Shown: one piece after another, positions 1 through 11,465 of the stretch
How positions within the stretch are numbered: the stretch's first letter is position 1
Layout: each line of letters opens with the position of its first letter
NCBI GenBank assembly: GCA_035610365.1
Contig: CM069432.1
Location: 260,211,177 to 260,275,176 of the forward strand
From: Aquatica leii
Taxonomy: Eukaryota; Arthropoda; Insecta; Coleoptera; Lampyridae
Direction: 5' to 3'
DNA length: 64,000 nucleotides
Notes under the pieces: model-generated
Told to the model about the DNA's origin: nothing
Database searches by the model: none
Seen by the model: only the letters and a program-made list of their open reading frames with translations
Position numbers and translations under genes: made by a program

Positions 1-930
1 TATATAAGAGAGGGGGTTTGGGAAGGAAATAAAAACAAGGAGATGGTTTAACAAATTAATAAAGAGTGTGATGATGTACGGGGCGGAATTATGGGGTTGG
101 AAGAAATGGGAGGAATTGGAGAAAATACAAGAAAAATACTAGAAATGGACGTTAGGATTAGAAAGGGAGACGCCAGGGTACATAGTAGAGGAGGAAATGA
201 AGTTAGAAAAGATAAGAATACAGGCGGGGAAGAGAGCAATGTCTTACGAAGAATAAATGAAAGAAAGAGAAGAATGTAAATTGCTTCAAATGTGCTGGAG
301 AAAGGTAAAGAAGGGAAAAATTAAAAGTAAACAAGAAGAAAGAACAAGGTATTGTAAAAAAGTTGGACATGCGAGAGAAGAGGCAGAGAAAATAAGAGAG
401 ACAGGAAGAAAAATAAAAGGTGAAATAATAAAAAGAGCTAAAGATATACAGATACAAAAAACAAGATCAAGAGTAAGAGAGGGGAAATACAATGAAATGT
501 ATACAAATATAGTGATAGACAATTTTCCAAGGTACATAAAGGGCGAAAAAAGCTTAAGATTAAAAAGAAATGGTAGCAAGGTTTAGATGAAGAAAGATAA
601 AGATAGGAGATGTAGACTATGTGGGAAAGGGTGGGAAAATATAGAGCACATGTTAAAGGAATGCATAGAACTAAGAGAAGAGGAGAGAGGAATGTAGGAG
701 ATTTTGGGAGAATGAGAAGAAGGAGTGGGATGGATGGAAGAGATATTAAGAAGGAGAAGAAGATTACAGGTAGAGTAGTAGATTTATTTGTATATAGAGA
801 ATTGATTAGCGAAGGAGGGTATAGGATTATATTTGTTATGTAGTAGGATAATTTTAGATTTAGTTTAAAAAATACAAATTCTTTGTTAAAAATTTCTTTT
901 TATAACAAATAAAGGCTATTGATTGATTGA
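1..930 (+). pseudogene. 3' end of a non-LTR retrotransposon ORF2 (C-terminal CCHC region) and its tail
   Basis: The region reads as the C-terminal end of a LINE ORF2, in broken frames. An early part reads like MMYGAELWGWKEWEELEKIQ, which resembles the post-RT region of a widespread insect LINE family. A zinc-knuckle pattern follows at about 608-665 (CRLCGK..., then H, then C; spacing C-x2-C-x8-H-x4-C). Frames change near 150, 585 and 700. The 3' end near 900-930 has AATAAAGG followed by short TGATTGATTGA repeats, a tail style typical of LINEs that end in a simple repeat rather than poly(A). The element is truncated by the window start, so the RT itself is not visible. The C-terminal CCHC assignment is fairly secure; the clade name is not. 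Confidence 0.7.
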
Positions 931-1046
931 ACAAAAAATTTGTACAAAAATAAATAAAATTATGTCGTTTATTAAGATAATGTAATAAGATCAAGAAAAA
1001 AATATTTCTATCGTACAAAAATAGCATAAGCATCGCGAACTCTAAC

Positions 1047-1103
1047 GGCTTTACCGGTCTCAGACAATAGTGGCGAAACATTGTCTTCGACCGGTAAAAA
1101 GCC
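1047..1103. repeat. Short imperfect hairpin (MITE-like remnant)
   Basis: Left arm 1047-1068 and right arm 1080-1103 are inverted copies. Both contain ACCGGT and AGACAAT/ATTGTCT, separated by an 11-base loop. The surrounding 1000-1140 is unusually CG-rich for this neighbourhood. It may be the end of a small foldback element. Confidence 0.5.
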
Positions 1104-1193
1104 TTAGGTCTCTTGCACACGAACGGTCAATCCGCCGACCGGCTATTTCACTGACTAGCAAAAAAAGCGGAAAAAATCATTATATACATGTAC

Positions 1194-1636
1194 TGTAACA
1201 GTTATTATTACTACTAATTTATTTATACTAAAAATATGTACACGTTTAAACTAACCGAACTAAGTAAATCTAAGGATATTTAATAAAAAACACTTACACT
1301 ATAATTTATGTATAGCACTATCACTTACACAAAGATAAAGTCCGCGGGTAACTTCTATTTATTTAATCACTAACGCTTCTTTACATTAAAGTCACATACA
1401 AGGTTATACACCGTAGATTTATCTCACACGCGTTAATCACTTATTTATTTAGACTTAAACAATCTTCTTAACACTGCCGTCTTCGAATTACGGAAAATAA
1501 CTGACTTCTAATTTGTTTGCACCGCACTTATACATTTTGGCGAAACGTTCGCGACTGTTCCACATCCTTCGGTGAACGTTCTGTAAAATGGATAACAACT
1601 TCAAGAAGGCTCTTCAGAATAATTTCTCGAACGTCA
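1194..1636 (-). repeat. Solo LTR of the Gypsy lineage found at 8.5-25.5 kb
   Basis: On the minus strand this starts TGACGTTCGAGAAATTATT and ends CTGTTACA, matching the start (TGAAACGTTCGAGAA) and end (ATCGTTACA) of the LTR at 16953-17345. It also shares the internal run 'taaataaataagtgattaac' and the 'gacggcagtgttaagaa' stretch. No internal Gypsy sequence lies on either side, so it is read as a solo LTR. No clear target duplication was found. Confidence 0.7.
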
Positions 1637-1809
1637 AATACCATTTAACACACTTATCAGTGTAGGGTATTTTGCCGTAAAATTTACTCGGCGAACGATC
1701 GCCGGTCGGTAAATTAACCGATGCATTTGTTTGGATACACGCAAGTCTATGCATGTCGTACAGAATCGCAGTCTCGCACTTTCTTCGCATCGTGTATAGT
1801 GTAGTTAAA

Positions 1810-1978
1810 ATGGAAAATATTAATATTAAAGCATTCATTTGCGCAGTAGAAGAAAGGCTTGTAATATGGGATAAAAGAAGTGACGAATTTAAATATGGAA
1901 ATAAAACTAAAGCCGCCTGGCAAGACATGTGCAACATTCAAAATTATGAACAACTGACAGAAAAAAAAACCGAGTTAG
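1810..1978 (+). pseudogene. MADF-domain first exon or fragment
   Basis: An open stretch starting at the ATG at 1810 has the opening pattern of a MADF (Adf1-type Myb-like) DNA-binding domain. It has a hydrophobic FICAVEERLVIWD start, then a charged stretch and KTKAAWQDMC. A possible splice donor (GTATGT) follows at 1979. Only about half a domain is present, and no matching downstream BESS or MADF remainder is evident before 2303. MADF proteins are a large insect transcription-factor family and are often multicopy. It could be the first exon of a gene whose rest is lost or a transposon-derived copy, so it is called a fragment. Confidence 0.5.
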
Positions 1979-2010
1979 GTATGTTATATAAACAACGGAA
2001 CATAAACATG

Positions 2011-2120
2011 TATTACCTTACCGATTTTGGAGCCCTTTTCTGGTAGTAAATTTTTAAGTTCACAAAAAATTTAATTTTTCACATAACAAAATATGTTCCC
2101 CTTTTTTTCTTTTTTCTGAA
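2011..2120 (+). repeat. Copy of a dispersed repeat, inverted relative to 5560-5655
   Basis: The sequence from 'ccttaccgattttggagc' through 'cacataacaaaatatgtt' recurs in reverse complement at 5560-5655 with modest divergence. The pair brackets a decayed gene and an LTR-like repeat. Confidence 0.6.
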
Positions 2121-2302
2121 ATATGTACTCTTACTACTGTAACCGTAATTAATTCAGTTATATTGGAAAAAAATTGTTCGGACCTGGAAAATTGATTATC
2201 ATATGGGAAAGCTGAATTATTTGCATGGTGATAGATCCTCCCTCCCCCCACCTTTCCATTTGCCTACGCAAGCTTCATCGGTCATAGGATGACGTCATTA
2301 AA

Positions 2303-3306
2303 ATGATGCTGCTATCGGAAGCTGTTGATGATGAAGGATCATGGTTTTTGTGCATTTATAAAAATGGAAACAGAAATTTGTGTTTTATGCAACTATCTTT
2401 TAGAAAATGGTACAAAATTAAGTACTATCCAGCAAAAAGGATTACAGACATGGAACTTACGCATGATCACGTCACCCTCGTTGGTACGGATACTGATCTT
2501 CTAGTAATGCTAATTGCAAGATCAAAAGGTCAAGGAAACGTTGTGATCTTTCACCCAAGTACCAGCCAGAATCATGCAAAAATATACGATAACGCAAAAA
2601 TTCAGAAGGAAATCGGAATCATGAAAGCTATCGTTTTGTTCGCATACGCAATGACAATGACGTCAACAATTTAAGGGCAAGGAAAAAGGAACTTATACCA
2701 GGTTCTTCAAAAGGGCGATTCTTTACATTCCGCAGTAAACGTGTTTAATCTTCCCGGGGCATTATCCGAAGCCATTTGTGATGTTGGGGAGAAGTGTGTT
2801 CACGCACTATATCCAGATGGAAAAGACTTCGAAAACATCAATGACTTGAGACTACACCACTACAATTGTTCAATTGCTTGTTAACCTATCACGGGGTCTT
2901 TTGAACTTGCAAAACTTCCACCAACGAAGGATGCGCTCAATGAACATTCAAAGAGAACATATCTTCAAGTAAGTTTTTCTCGATTTTGAATCTGATTTTA
3001 AAAATGTGCGTTTATTTCGAAATTACAGGTTCAAGAATGGCTACGGTTAAATTTATGCCATACAAACTGGAGATGGCGTTTAACAACGGATAAGAAGGCA
3101 TACACCCCACTCAAAACCATCCTTCCTCTAGTTCTCTGTTTTCTCTAATATCTTGCACCTGCAAAAGTGATTGCAGAGGACGTTGTTTCTGCAAGCAGTC
3201 TGTACAAACCTGTTCATCATTATGTGCTCACTGCAGAGGAAACAGTTGCTTCAACACTTCACTTATTGAAGATATTGTTATTGATAATGAGGAAGAAGTA
3301 CTTTGA
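2303..3306 (+). pseudogene. Decayed multicopy gene: PIN/nuclease-like part plus Cys-rich C-terminus
   Basis: The frame from 2303 carries a VTLVGTDTDLLVMLI motif, the 'DTD' signature of a PIN-like nuclease fold seen in multicopy arthropod proteins of unknown function. It continues through a stop at 2672-2674 and another at 2882-2884 in the same frame. An intron at about 2970-3028 (CAA|gtaagt ... attacag|GTT) keeps the frame. After a stop and frame change near 3145, a Cys-rich tail at about 3149-3306 has repeated C-x-C and C-x3-C units (SCTCKSDCRGRCFC...). Where relatives would be expected to have a TGCDT-type acidic motif (about 2655), the sequence is shortened. Function is unknown; disabled by two or three stops and a frameshift. 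Confidence 0.55.
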
Positions 3307-3358
3307 ACAATCTTTTCCATTTTAGATAAAACTTTCACCATAAAACATATTAAAGACA

Positions 3359-3502
3359 TTTTTAGGGTAATAGGTGTTAGAACAATTTAAATACAAGCTT
3401 TCGAATTTGGTCTAAGTTCTTTGTCAGGCAAAATTAAATTAGAACTTAGACCAAGTTCGAAAGCTTGCATTTAAGTTGTTCTAACACCTATTACCCTAAA
3501 AA
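3359..3502. repeat. Near-perfect 62-bp hairpin element
   Basis: Arms 3359-3420 and 3441-3502 are reverse complements with only three mismatches over 62 bases, around a 20-base loop (3421-3440). The outer ends are TTTTTAGGG / CCCTAAAAA. It has no coding content and looks like a foldback or MITE-type element. Confidence 0.85.
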
Positions 3503-3749
3503 TATATTTAATCTTTTCCATCTTTACTCAAAGTACTGTATATTGTTACTTTACATATATATGTAGTGCAATACAAGACAAAATTAAAACACTGCAGTAG
3601 TTTTGATAAAATATATACCTGAATTCAATCTGTTATTATAAGAAAAGATACAGTAAATGCAGATCTATGTTGCACCTCGTTATGTATATTAAGTCGTAAC
3701 TCGGTCCCTAATAATTCGATTTTTAAAAGAGTACACATTGTTACATGCA

Positions 3750-5060
3750 AAAGTTGGAACAAAGTCACTGCCTGAAATGAGGTAACATAAACGATGTTGT
3801 GCCGCTGCTCAGTGGAGACGGGGTGGGTTATATTTAAAAGTTTCGTGATTAAATTGGATCAACTTGACGAAAACACAAAATCGAAAAGTAATAATGTCGA
3901 AATCAAAGGGCGCCAGGAAGGAGTAAAGCTTAATGGACTTCTGGCCCTTGCCAACCACAAGCCCGCTCCTGAAGGATACACTCTAACTGGACTTACCTTC
4001 TTAGAGTGAATCACACTAAAATCTGAAATAAATTAATAAAGTTACACACGCGGAGGCCGACGGAATTAAAAGCTCTTTACATTTAACAATTTAACATTTA
4101 TTTGAACACACAAAAAAAAATAATGAAACAAAAATAAAGTATAGTAATCAACAAAAATTAACCAAAACAAAACAACAAAAGGTACGTAAATGAACGTTTG
4201 ATAAAAACAAAATTTAAAATTATTTGAATGAATGCACAAAAACAAAATAATAAAATACAAAATACAGAATTTAATAAAACCAAGCACAAATTAGTAAATC
4301 TTAATTTATCACGGCCGTGTGCGCGTCGAAATTACTCATTTACAAAAGAAATAAACTTATAAAACTAATATATATAACTTGAATCGAAAATTCGGTCCCG
4401 TTTAATAAATTTTTAACTCGGGATTATGTCATTAACATTAACGTTAAATCAATTCGAGACACTTAAAATTTTCATTTGAAATTCAAAGCTTTTAACACTT
4501 AATCACGTAAATAATAACTTCACGATTAATTAAATGGTGCAAAATAAATACCTTGAATTGTCGTAACTTCAGGAAAGAACCTGTGGTTGGTTCTAGGTGG
4601 CCAGTTGTCTACGGGAAGAATAACGTTGAAAGGTACCCCAAACAATTGCAATGACGACGGAAGAATTTTCTTTTTAACACTTAAATGAAATCCGCACAAA
4701 TGCAAAGACTGGATGTAGCACAACCCATCGATTGCATATCCAACTTGAAACGTGAGTTTTATTTTTGGAAACCATGAAGACTATTTAAACCGTAAATTAC
4801 GAAATTTGGAAAATCAAACTTTTCCACCACTACACTTAATTTTCACGCTTCCATCTAACTTCCGCGGTATTACATCACGATAGGGTAAAAGACCCCGACC
4901 ACTCAACTACATCACGGTACCCGATATTTCTTAATTGCCACCGAAAAAACAATCCCTTCAAAATCAAAATTTTACTCCTTATAACACCTCGTGATCCCAC
5001 TTAATTCAACAAACTTGCGCCGTAAAATCTTTGTAAAAGATAGAACACTAAACAAAGTAA
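3750..5060 (-). repeat. LTR-like dispersed repeat, minus-strand copy
   Basis: About 1.3 kb is present again in opposite orientation at about 9720-11060. Matching landmarks include 'cagtgactttgt' at one end, the 'gacggaattaaaagctcttt' segment (4057 here), the 'ttcggtcccgtttaataaat' segment (4390 here) and 'atatccaacttgaaac' (4736 here). The outer edge near 3750 is TGCATGTAACA-like in reverse, as an LTR end would be, but a primer binding site was not identified. The open frames in it are not convincing proteins. Confidence 0.55.
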
Positions 5061-6600
5061 ATTAACAAAGATGAAAAATATTATTGCCACGTGCGTCTTG
5101 TCACGTAGGCACTCGAAAGAAAGAAAATCTTCTCACAGAAAACGCTTACTCCGTTAAATTATCAGGTGGTCCAAATCGCGCTCGTAAAAGAACTCAACAT
5201 AAACAAAAGTATAGATACCAAGAAAAATTGATCAAATTACATACCAAAAAGGAAATCGTAAATTAGATAGAGTTGTTATTCTAATGAGATAACCAGAAGT
5301 AAAAACACTAAATCAAAATCAAAACCACGGAACTTTATGCATTTAAAAAAAATACCAGTAATAATTGTGAAATAACAATTAAATACAAATAAACTTAAAT
5401 CAAACGTAATAAAATAACGAGTAAAACGTTTTCGATGCTAACGTCGAACTAATCAATCGTAAAAAAAAACAGAAAATTCAGCCAGATGAATCAGATTACG
5501 GGGTCTTACATAAGAGATTCACGACTAAGTTGCAACGCCGGTTACAACATTTCAGAAAGAAGAAAGGAAGGGTAACATATTTTGTTATGTGAAAAATTTT
5601 TTATGAACTTAAAAACTTACTACCCGAAAAGCGCTCCAACATCGGTAAGGTACGACACGTTTATGCTTTTATGTGCACAGGAGCAAATAATAGAAACATT
5701 ACAGTGAAATCATATTGTACAGCTCGTTAATAGCTATTGATAGAGCCCAATATCATTAAAATTGGTCCAGTGGTTACGGAAATACGATCGTTTAAGTGAG
5801 AACATGAAAGCGCCACCTTGTGACGTCATTAAAACGATGAAGCTCGCATAGGCAAAATTAGGTATTTTGATATGTTGTTCAGGGGGTCGAATACTATCAC
5901 TCTGCAAAAATTCAGCTTATTTACAGTTTTTCCGGGTTTGCCCAGTATTCTATCTAAAATGACTGGGCTATGATGGTTTGTTACACTATTAGATAAATTC
6001 TTAAAATTAAATTTGTACTAAAATTTTACTGACATCCAGCAGATCTGGTAACACAACTCCTTTATAAATAAATTTGTTACACTTACATACATCAAAACAT
6101 AAGTTATTTAAAAAAATTGTTCTGGTTTATGAAATTCCTTTGGCACGCAATATGTTAAGTTCGTGGTATTTTTTACACGTATTCATTTTTTTCAAAATTG
6201 TTACACCTTTTGTTTGTTTTTTTTTCAATTGAAGTGATTGTTTTAGATACTTTTGCTAAATGAAACCATGTATGAATTGTTATCTTATTTTTTGAATTTG
6301 CGATTAATTGTGATTTTATTGCGATGGCTATTTTATTAATAACATTTACAAGCTATATAAACATTTTTTTTTTAAATTTGCGATACACAATCATTTACAT
6401 TTTACTTTATTCTGCAATTTTATAAAAATCCATAAAATATTCGACTTAAAATATATGTACTAAGTACTAAAATAATTATGATCGAATCTTGGTGCATATT
6501 AAGAAATGCATATTCGACGTTGCCAAAATTAAATTGATTAATACAAGTCTTAATATATAACTTGAAGCACTTGCCAAACAATTCAAATAAAACAATGTAA
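5061..6600. other. AT-rich intergenic stretch
   Basis: Apart from the inverted repeat copy at 5560-5655, I see no gene, RNA or recognisable element. The 60-residue open frame at 5084 has no recognisable features. Confidence 0.5.
5560..5655 (-). repeat. Inverted copy of the 2011-2120 repeat
   Basis: Reverse complement of 2011-2120, including the 'cataacaaaatatgtta' core. No coding content. Confidence 0.6.
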
Positions 6601-6730
6601 ATCCTTCTCATGCAAACGTTATTTATAGTAACACTTATAGGATCAGTTAGTTCAGCACATTATCCTGTTAACTACGGTAAGTTCCATGCAATTGTTTGAA
6701 TTCAAAGAAATAATATTTTTTTTTGTAGAA

Positions 6731-6919
6731 ATGTTTGCAAGAAACACTATAAAAGTTTTTCAACAATCTCGAAAAATGGGTCTAGTAATTTGTGGTCCAC
6801 CTAGCATTCACTTAACACTAACAGAAAGAATTGCCCACGGTACCTTCATTGTGCTTTCATGTTTAGCTACACCTGCATGGGTTTTAAAACACATTTACGA
6901 ATATAGAAGAGTTAAATAA
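6731..6919 (+). CDS. COX8: Cytochrome c oxidase subunit 8-like protein
   Basis: A 62-residue protein starting MFARNTIKVFQQSRKMG, a basic and hydroxylated leader without acidic residues as expected for mitochondrial import. A short conserved lead-in (GPPSIHLT) follows, then one membrane span (about residues 33-52, HGTFIVLSCLATPAWVL). The tail KHIYEYRRVK matches the PAGWILSHLETYRR-type signature of COX subunit VIII. The protein sits in the inner membrane as a nuclear-encoded accessory subunit of complex IV. The ATG follows an intron acceptor directly (tttgtag at 6722-6728). An upstream exon ending at about 6676 (AACTACG|gtaagt) would splice in phase and could be 5' UTR or add codons from an ATG at 6610; the downstream ATG is preferred because it gives a normal presequence. 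Length fits the family. Flanks are transposon debris. Confidence 0.7.
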   Translation: MFARNTIKVFQQSRKMGLVICGPPSIHLTLTERIAHGTFIVLSCLATPAWVLKHIYEYRRVK

Positions 6920-7439
6920 GAAAAATTTCTCAATTACGTTATGTAAGATCATTCATAAGTTCTTTGATTAATGTACTCACTTCTTAAAAATAGATATTAA
7001 TACAATAGATACGAGAACAATGTATTATGTAACATTTTCTCAAGCAAAAATAAATAATCATTTGATGGATTACTCGAAGTAAAATTTATAAAATCAAAAG
7101 AAGCTTCAGGTATTTACTTTCTAACTAAATCTTTTTTAGTTTTTTTGAGCAAAATATCTTATTTATTGTTTTTGTTAACGACTGGCTCATGTTAAATCAA
7201 CGGATGTCTTGTCCCACGTACACATAAAACAGGAATCGTTGGTGCACTCGCGTTGGTAACCAAAGAAAAATAATACTATTAAATAATCCAATTTGGATAT
7301 AGAAACAACTCGTTAACTTTCTTTGTCTCCATCAGGGGGGATTAACATTGATAAGCGTTTTAGGCTATACATTAAAATTACTGTACCAAGAAGGGGTGAG
7401 AAATTTGTGACCAAAGCTGGCAGGAAGGTTTATTTACTC

Positions 7440-8340
7440 AGAGGTAGCCAATAATTAAAATTTCAAAAGAAAAGGACCACAGATGAGCATAATTTTTATT
7501 TAATAATGCGTTTGGCTTCACACTCCCTCACTCTTCCTGGCATCGATTCCAGTAGGTGGTCGATTTTCTTTTTAGCTATTGTATCCCATCCAACTTGCAA
7601 TTCATGTCAGAGAGCTTCCTCTGTCTGTGGAGGATGCGCTAAGTTTCCCAGTTTTTCACCCAAAATGTTCTACACGTGTTTATGGCGAAAGGTTAAGAGA
7701 TTTGTGTAGCCATGGTAAGATATTAACATTGGCTTCTTCGAATTGGTCCATAGTGTCTTGCTATGTACGGACGGGCATTGTCTTACCAGAAAAGCAGGTC
7801 TTCCAACTGCTGAAGAATAGAGAAGAATATGGGGTTCTACCATCCCGTTAACAAATCACCGGGCGATCATGTTGCTTCGGATGAATACCAAACGAGACTT
7901 ACTCCCATAGGCTATAGCACCCCATATCATAATTCCAACAGTGCGGTGCACATGTCGCTCAACAGAAAATTTAATATTTGCTCGATTTCCCACGTTTTTG
8001 TCTGACTCACATACGGCTAGTATGCAACCCCAAACAAAATTGGAATTCATCACAGAAAACTACTCTATGCTACTATTCGAAGGGTGGACCTTTATTACCT
8101 AACAATTGATCGGCGATTGATTTTGTACTGTAAAATCGGTCTCTTATTGCCATAAGTTGAATATGGCGGTTCAGCACGTCATTTGCCTGTCTCCGTCCCC
8201 CAATTTTTTCTCTACAACGATTCTGACTTTTCCTAGTCCTTGCTTAATAGCAGCGTATGATAGTTGATTGGTTCCGGTTGAGACGCTTTGCAATTTCACT
8301 GTACTAAAAACCACTTTCAAGTCTGGTCTCTGTCGAATTC
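7440..8340 (-). pseudogene. Tc1-like transposase relic
   Basis: On the minus strand the middle of a Tc1/mariner-superfamily transposase can be read. The segment around 8050-7860 has CLGCILAV..., then VERHVHRTVGIMIWGAIAYG, the 'VMVWGAI' block typical of Tc1 DDE domains. Lower down, at about 7800-7770, the QDNARP-like second catalytic block is degenerate. The C-terminal block follows near 7600-7520. Several frameshifts and stops separate these pieces. Terminal inverted repeats were not identified, so boundaries are approximate. Confidence 0.7.
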
Positions 8341-8498
8341 GCTTAATTGGCGATAATTTTCATGCTCTCTTTTCACTCTAGGCATAAACACGCTCTCAAA
8401 ACTCGTTACACAGAAGAACCACAAAAGATAACTATGTTAAAATTAACCAATTCTTCCACCTCTTCTTGGAGTTGCAATTTCAATGTCGCAGAATACAT
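8341..8498. other. Short spacer between the Tc1 relic and a Gypsy LTR
   Basis: Nothing recognisable beyond a short open frame without features. Confidence 0.4.
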
Positions 8499-8791
8499 TG
8501 AAGCGTTCCCGAACTATTTGGAAACTTTAGAATTCTGATAGAAAAGAATGTGATATTCTGGTTTCTGACACCGGAAGAATATAAAAGTATTCGAACGAAG
8601 ATCGGGTTCAGTTTTTCGAATCGAGTCGGAAGAAGACTTTGTCGGTTTAAATAAATAAGTGATTAACGTGTGTTCTAAGATAAATACATAAAGTGCACGT
8701 GGTAGTTTTAATATAAACAAATACTGATTTAGATAAACAGAAGTTATCTGTGGACTTTATTTTTCGAGTGATTTAAAATTGTTTTGTTACA
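8499..8791 (+). repeat. 5' LTR of Gypsy element 1
   Basis: Starts TGAAGCGTTCCCGAA and ends TTTTGTTACA, and shares 'gtttaaataaataagtgattaacg' style sequence with the LTR at 16953-17345. It is followed directly by CTGGCGATACAAGTGTGCGG, in the primer-binding position; the tRNA could not be assigned. Confidence 0.65.
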
Positions 8792-9719
8792 CTGGCGATA
8801 CAAGTGTGCGGTAATCGAAACCCGTTGAAAACGTTGATATTGTGTAAATAAACAACTGACTAGTTCGCGGATCGCGTGTGTTTGTTTATATAGTGTAATT
8901 ATAACTGTTTCAGTTATAATTACGTTAAACCTGTGTATTTAATTTAGTAATAAGTGAAAGAACAATAACGACAAAGGAAATTTTTGTGATTTAAAACTCG
9001 CGGATTTAAAAAAAAACTATGTAGTTTTATAGGTTTTATTAACAGAATATACAATAACTTATAATTAACTAGAACCAAAGAACTATAAATATTAAAACTA
9101 CTTAGCAAAATTTAGAACTCGTTAGTTCCCTCGGTAGCTTTTAGCGGGTTGTTACGGACTGCCGATTTTTTACTTCCGTATGCTACTACAGCTTCTGTGT
9201 ACCGTAGCGCCGACGCAGTCGCCACAACTAGAAGAACGTGATTTTGAAATAAGTGGCATTAAAATTTGTGACCTGCGTTTGAATTTCGTTGTGAAAGACA
9301 CCGTAAGTTTTTTTTTTGTGTTTCGATTGATTAATTTAGTATTAGCATCGAGAACGTTTTGCTTGTTGTTTGTGTGGTTTGAGTTTAATGATATTTCAAG
9401 TTGTTTTCAATCATTATTGAAATTTTCTTTTAAATGCATACAGATCCGTAGTTTTGTTTTTGAATTAGGATTCTACTTAGTTATCTTCGTAAAATAACAA
9501 TTCAATATAATTTACGACTTCCTTTGTGGAATGTAAGTTGATACATTTTTCTTGTTTAGGCTGAATCTTATTTGATTAAGCGCTATCTTAAGCCACCTGC
9601 AGTTATGCAAGTCTCAGCGTTCTTGTGGGAATCAAGGTCTACGCGCCAAAATGCACGCGACTAATTATAATTGCCGTCTTTGTTTTTCTCGTTTGTTCAA
9701 TGTTCTTTCTTTTACGTAG

Positions 9720-11060
9720 ATGTTACCGCGCAAGCGAAGGGAATTTGGTGGGAAGACGAGGTGTTAAATATGAGAGGTTTTGGTTTTTGGGGATGAATAA
9801 TCATCAATCGATCGTTGGTCGCAATTTTAAATTACCGGTTACCGGGTGGTAAGGGTACGTTTCGTTATGCCCTACCGCGGAAGTTAAAAAGAAAGTTGGT
9901 ACCGTGGAAATGTAGTGTAGTGATGGAAAAGTTTGATTTTTATCTTCTTTTCAATGTTCGTAATTTACGGATTAAGCAAATTTCACGGTTTCCATAATTA
10001 TAACGCAAGTTTCAAGTTGGATATTCAATCGTTGGGTTGTACTGTGTCCAATCGTCGCATTTGTGCGGATTATGTTAAGTGTTAACAAAGAAATTCTTCC
10101 GCCGGCATAGAAATTATTTGGAGTACCTTCTCGTTTGGCCATCCCGGACCTAACCATAAGTACGTTCCTGCAGTTACGACGAATTCAAGGTATTTATTTT
10201 GCACCATCTATTGATATGTGAAATTTACGTTTACGCGATTAAGTATTAAAAGCTTTGAATTTTCAATTAAAAATTACAAGTGTTTCGAAGTTAACTTTAA
10301 TGTAACTAATTAATGACCGTATTTTACGGTACTGTTTTATCCCAAGTTTAAAATTTATTAAACGGGACCGAATTATCGATTCAAATTATATGTATATAAA
10401 TTAGTTTATAAGTTTATTTCATTTTGTTTTCAAATTATATCGACACACACACACGGCCGTGATCATAGATGTTTTAAGATTGATTAATTTGTGCTGTTTA
10501 TTTCTTTAAAATTCTGTATTGTGTATTTTATAATTTTGTTTGTGTATTTTATTCCATTAACTGTAAATTTGTTTTGATCTAACGTGCATTCACGTAATTT
10601 TTCTATTATTTTGCTACTGTTTTGTGTGATTAATTTTGTCAATCTCAATTCAATTATTTTATTATTTTATTCATTTTGTTTTATTTTGTTCAAATAAATG
10701 TTAAATTATTAAATTGTAAAGAGCTTTTAATTCCGTCGGCCTCCGCGTGTGTAACTTTATTAGTTTATTTTAGATTTTAGCAAATGCACCCTCTAAGGTA
10801 AGTCCGTTGGGGGTGTATACTACAGAAGCGGACTTATGGTTGGCAAGGGTCATTAGTCCATTAAGCTTTACTCCTTCCTGGCGCCCTTTGATTTCGACAT
10901 TATTATTTATCGATTTTGTGTTTTCGACAAGTCAATCCATTTCGATCACGAAACTTTTAAATAAAACCTACCCCTTCTCCATTGAGCTAGTGGCACAACC
11001 CCCGTTTATGTTACTACATTGCAGGCAGTGACTTTGTGTTAATTTTGGCATGTAACAAAT
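9720..11060 (+). repeat. LTR-like dispersed repeat, plus-strand copy
   Basis: This is the inverted partner of 3750-5060. It interrupts the leader of Gypsy element 1: leader sequence precedes it and gag-proximal sequence (coiled-coil-coding, about 11100) follows. The open frames in it (for example at 10807) mirror those of the other copy and are not convincing genes. Confidence 0.55.
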
Positions 11061-11465
11061 TGTATTACAACAATGCCTTCGCAAAAATTTGGAAGAGAAC
11101 GAAATAGACGTTAATTCGTATTTGTTTGAAGTTCCCGAAGTAATGGATTTTGGTAGCTTTATTAAAAAAATTGATAAATATTCTCAGAATATTGAAGAAA
11201 AATTATTCGAAAAAACACAAACAATAGAAAAAAAATTTTAGAAGTTTAAATAAGAAAAACGAAATTAAAATTGTTCTCGAAAAAAATCAAGCAGATACAT
11301 AGGTTAAATTTAAGAAAAGAAATATGCGAGGTTCTAGAAAACAAAATAGAACAATAGAGGGCAAATTAGAACAGAGAATGAATCAAATGAATTACCATGG
11401 CCAAGAAAGTGTCACGAGCGAAGAGTTATTAATGAATCATCGGGAAGAAACCATTAACAAGTTTA

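Noticed and set aside
5084..5266. Basic 60-residue open frame
   Set aside because: No domain, no splice support, and no similarity to known short basic proteins.
9625..9852. 75-residue frame with a hydrophobic segment
   Set aside because: It straddles the boundary of the Gypsy leader and the LTR-like repeat; no family resemblance.
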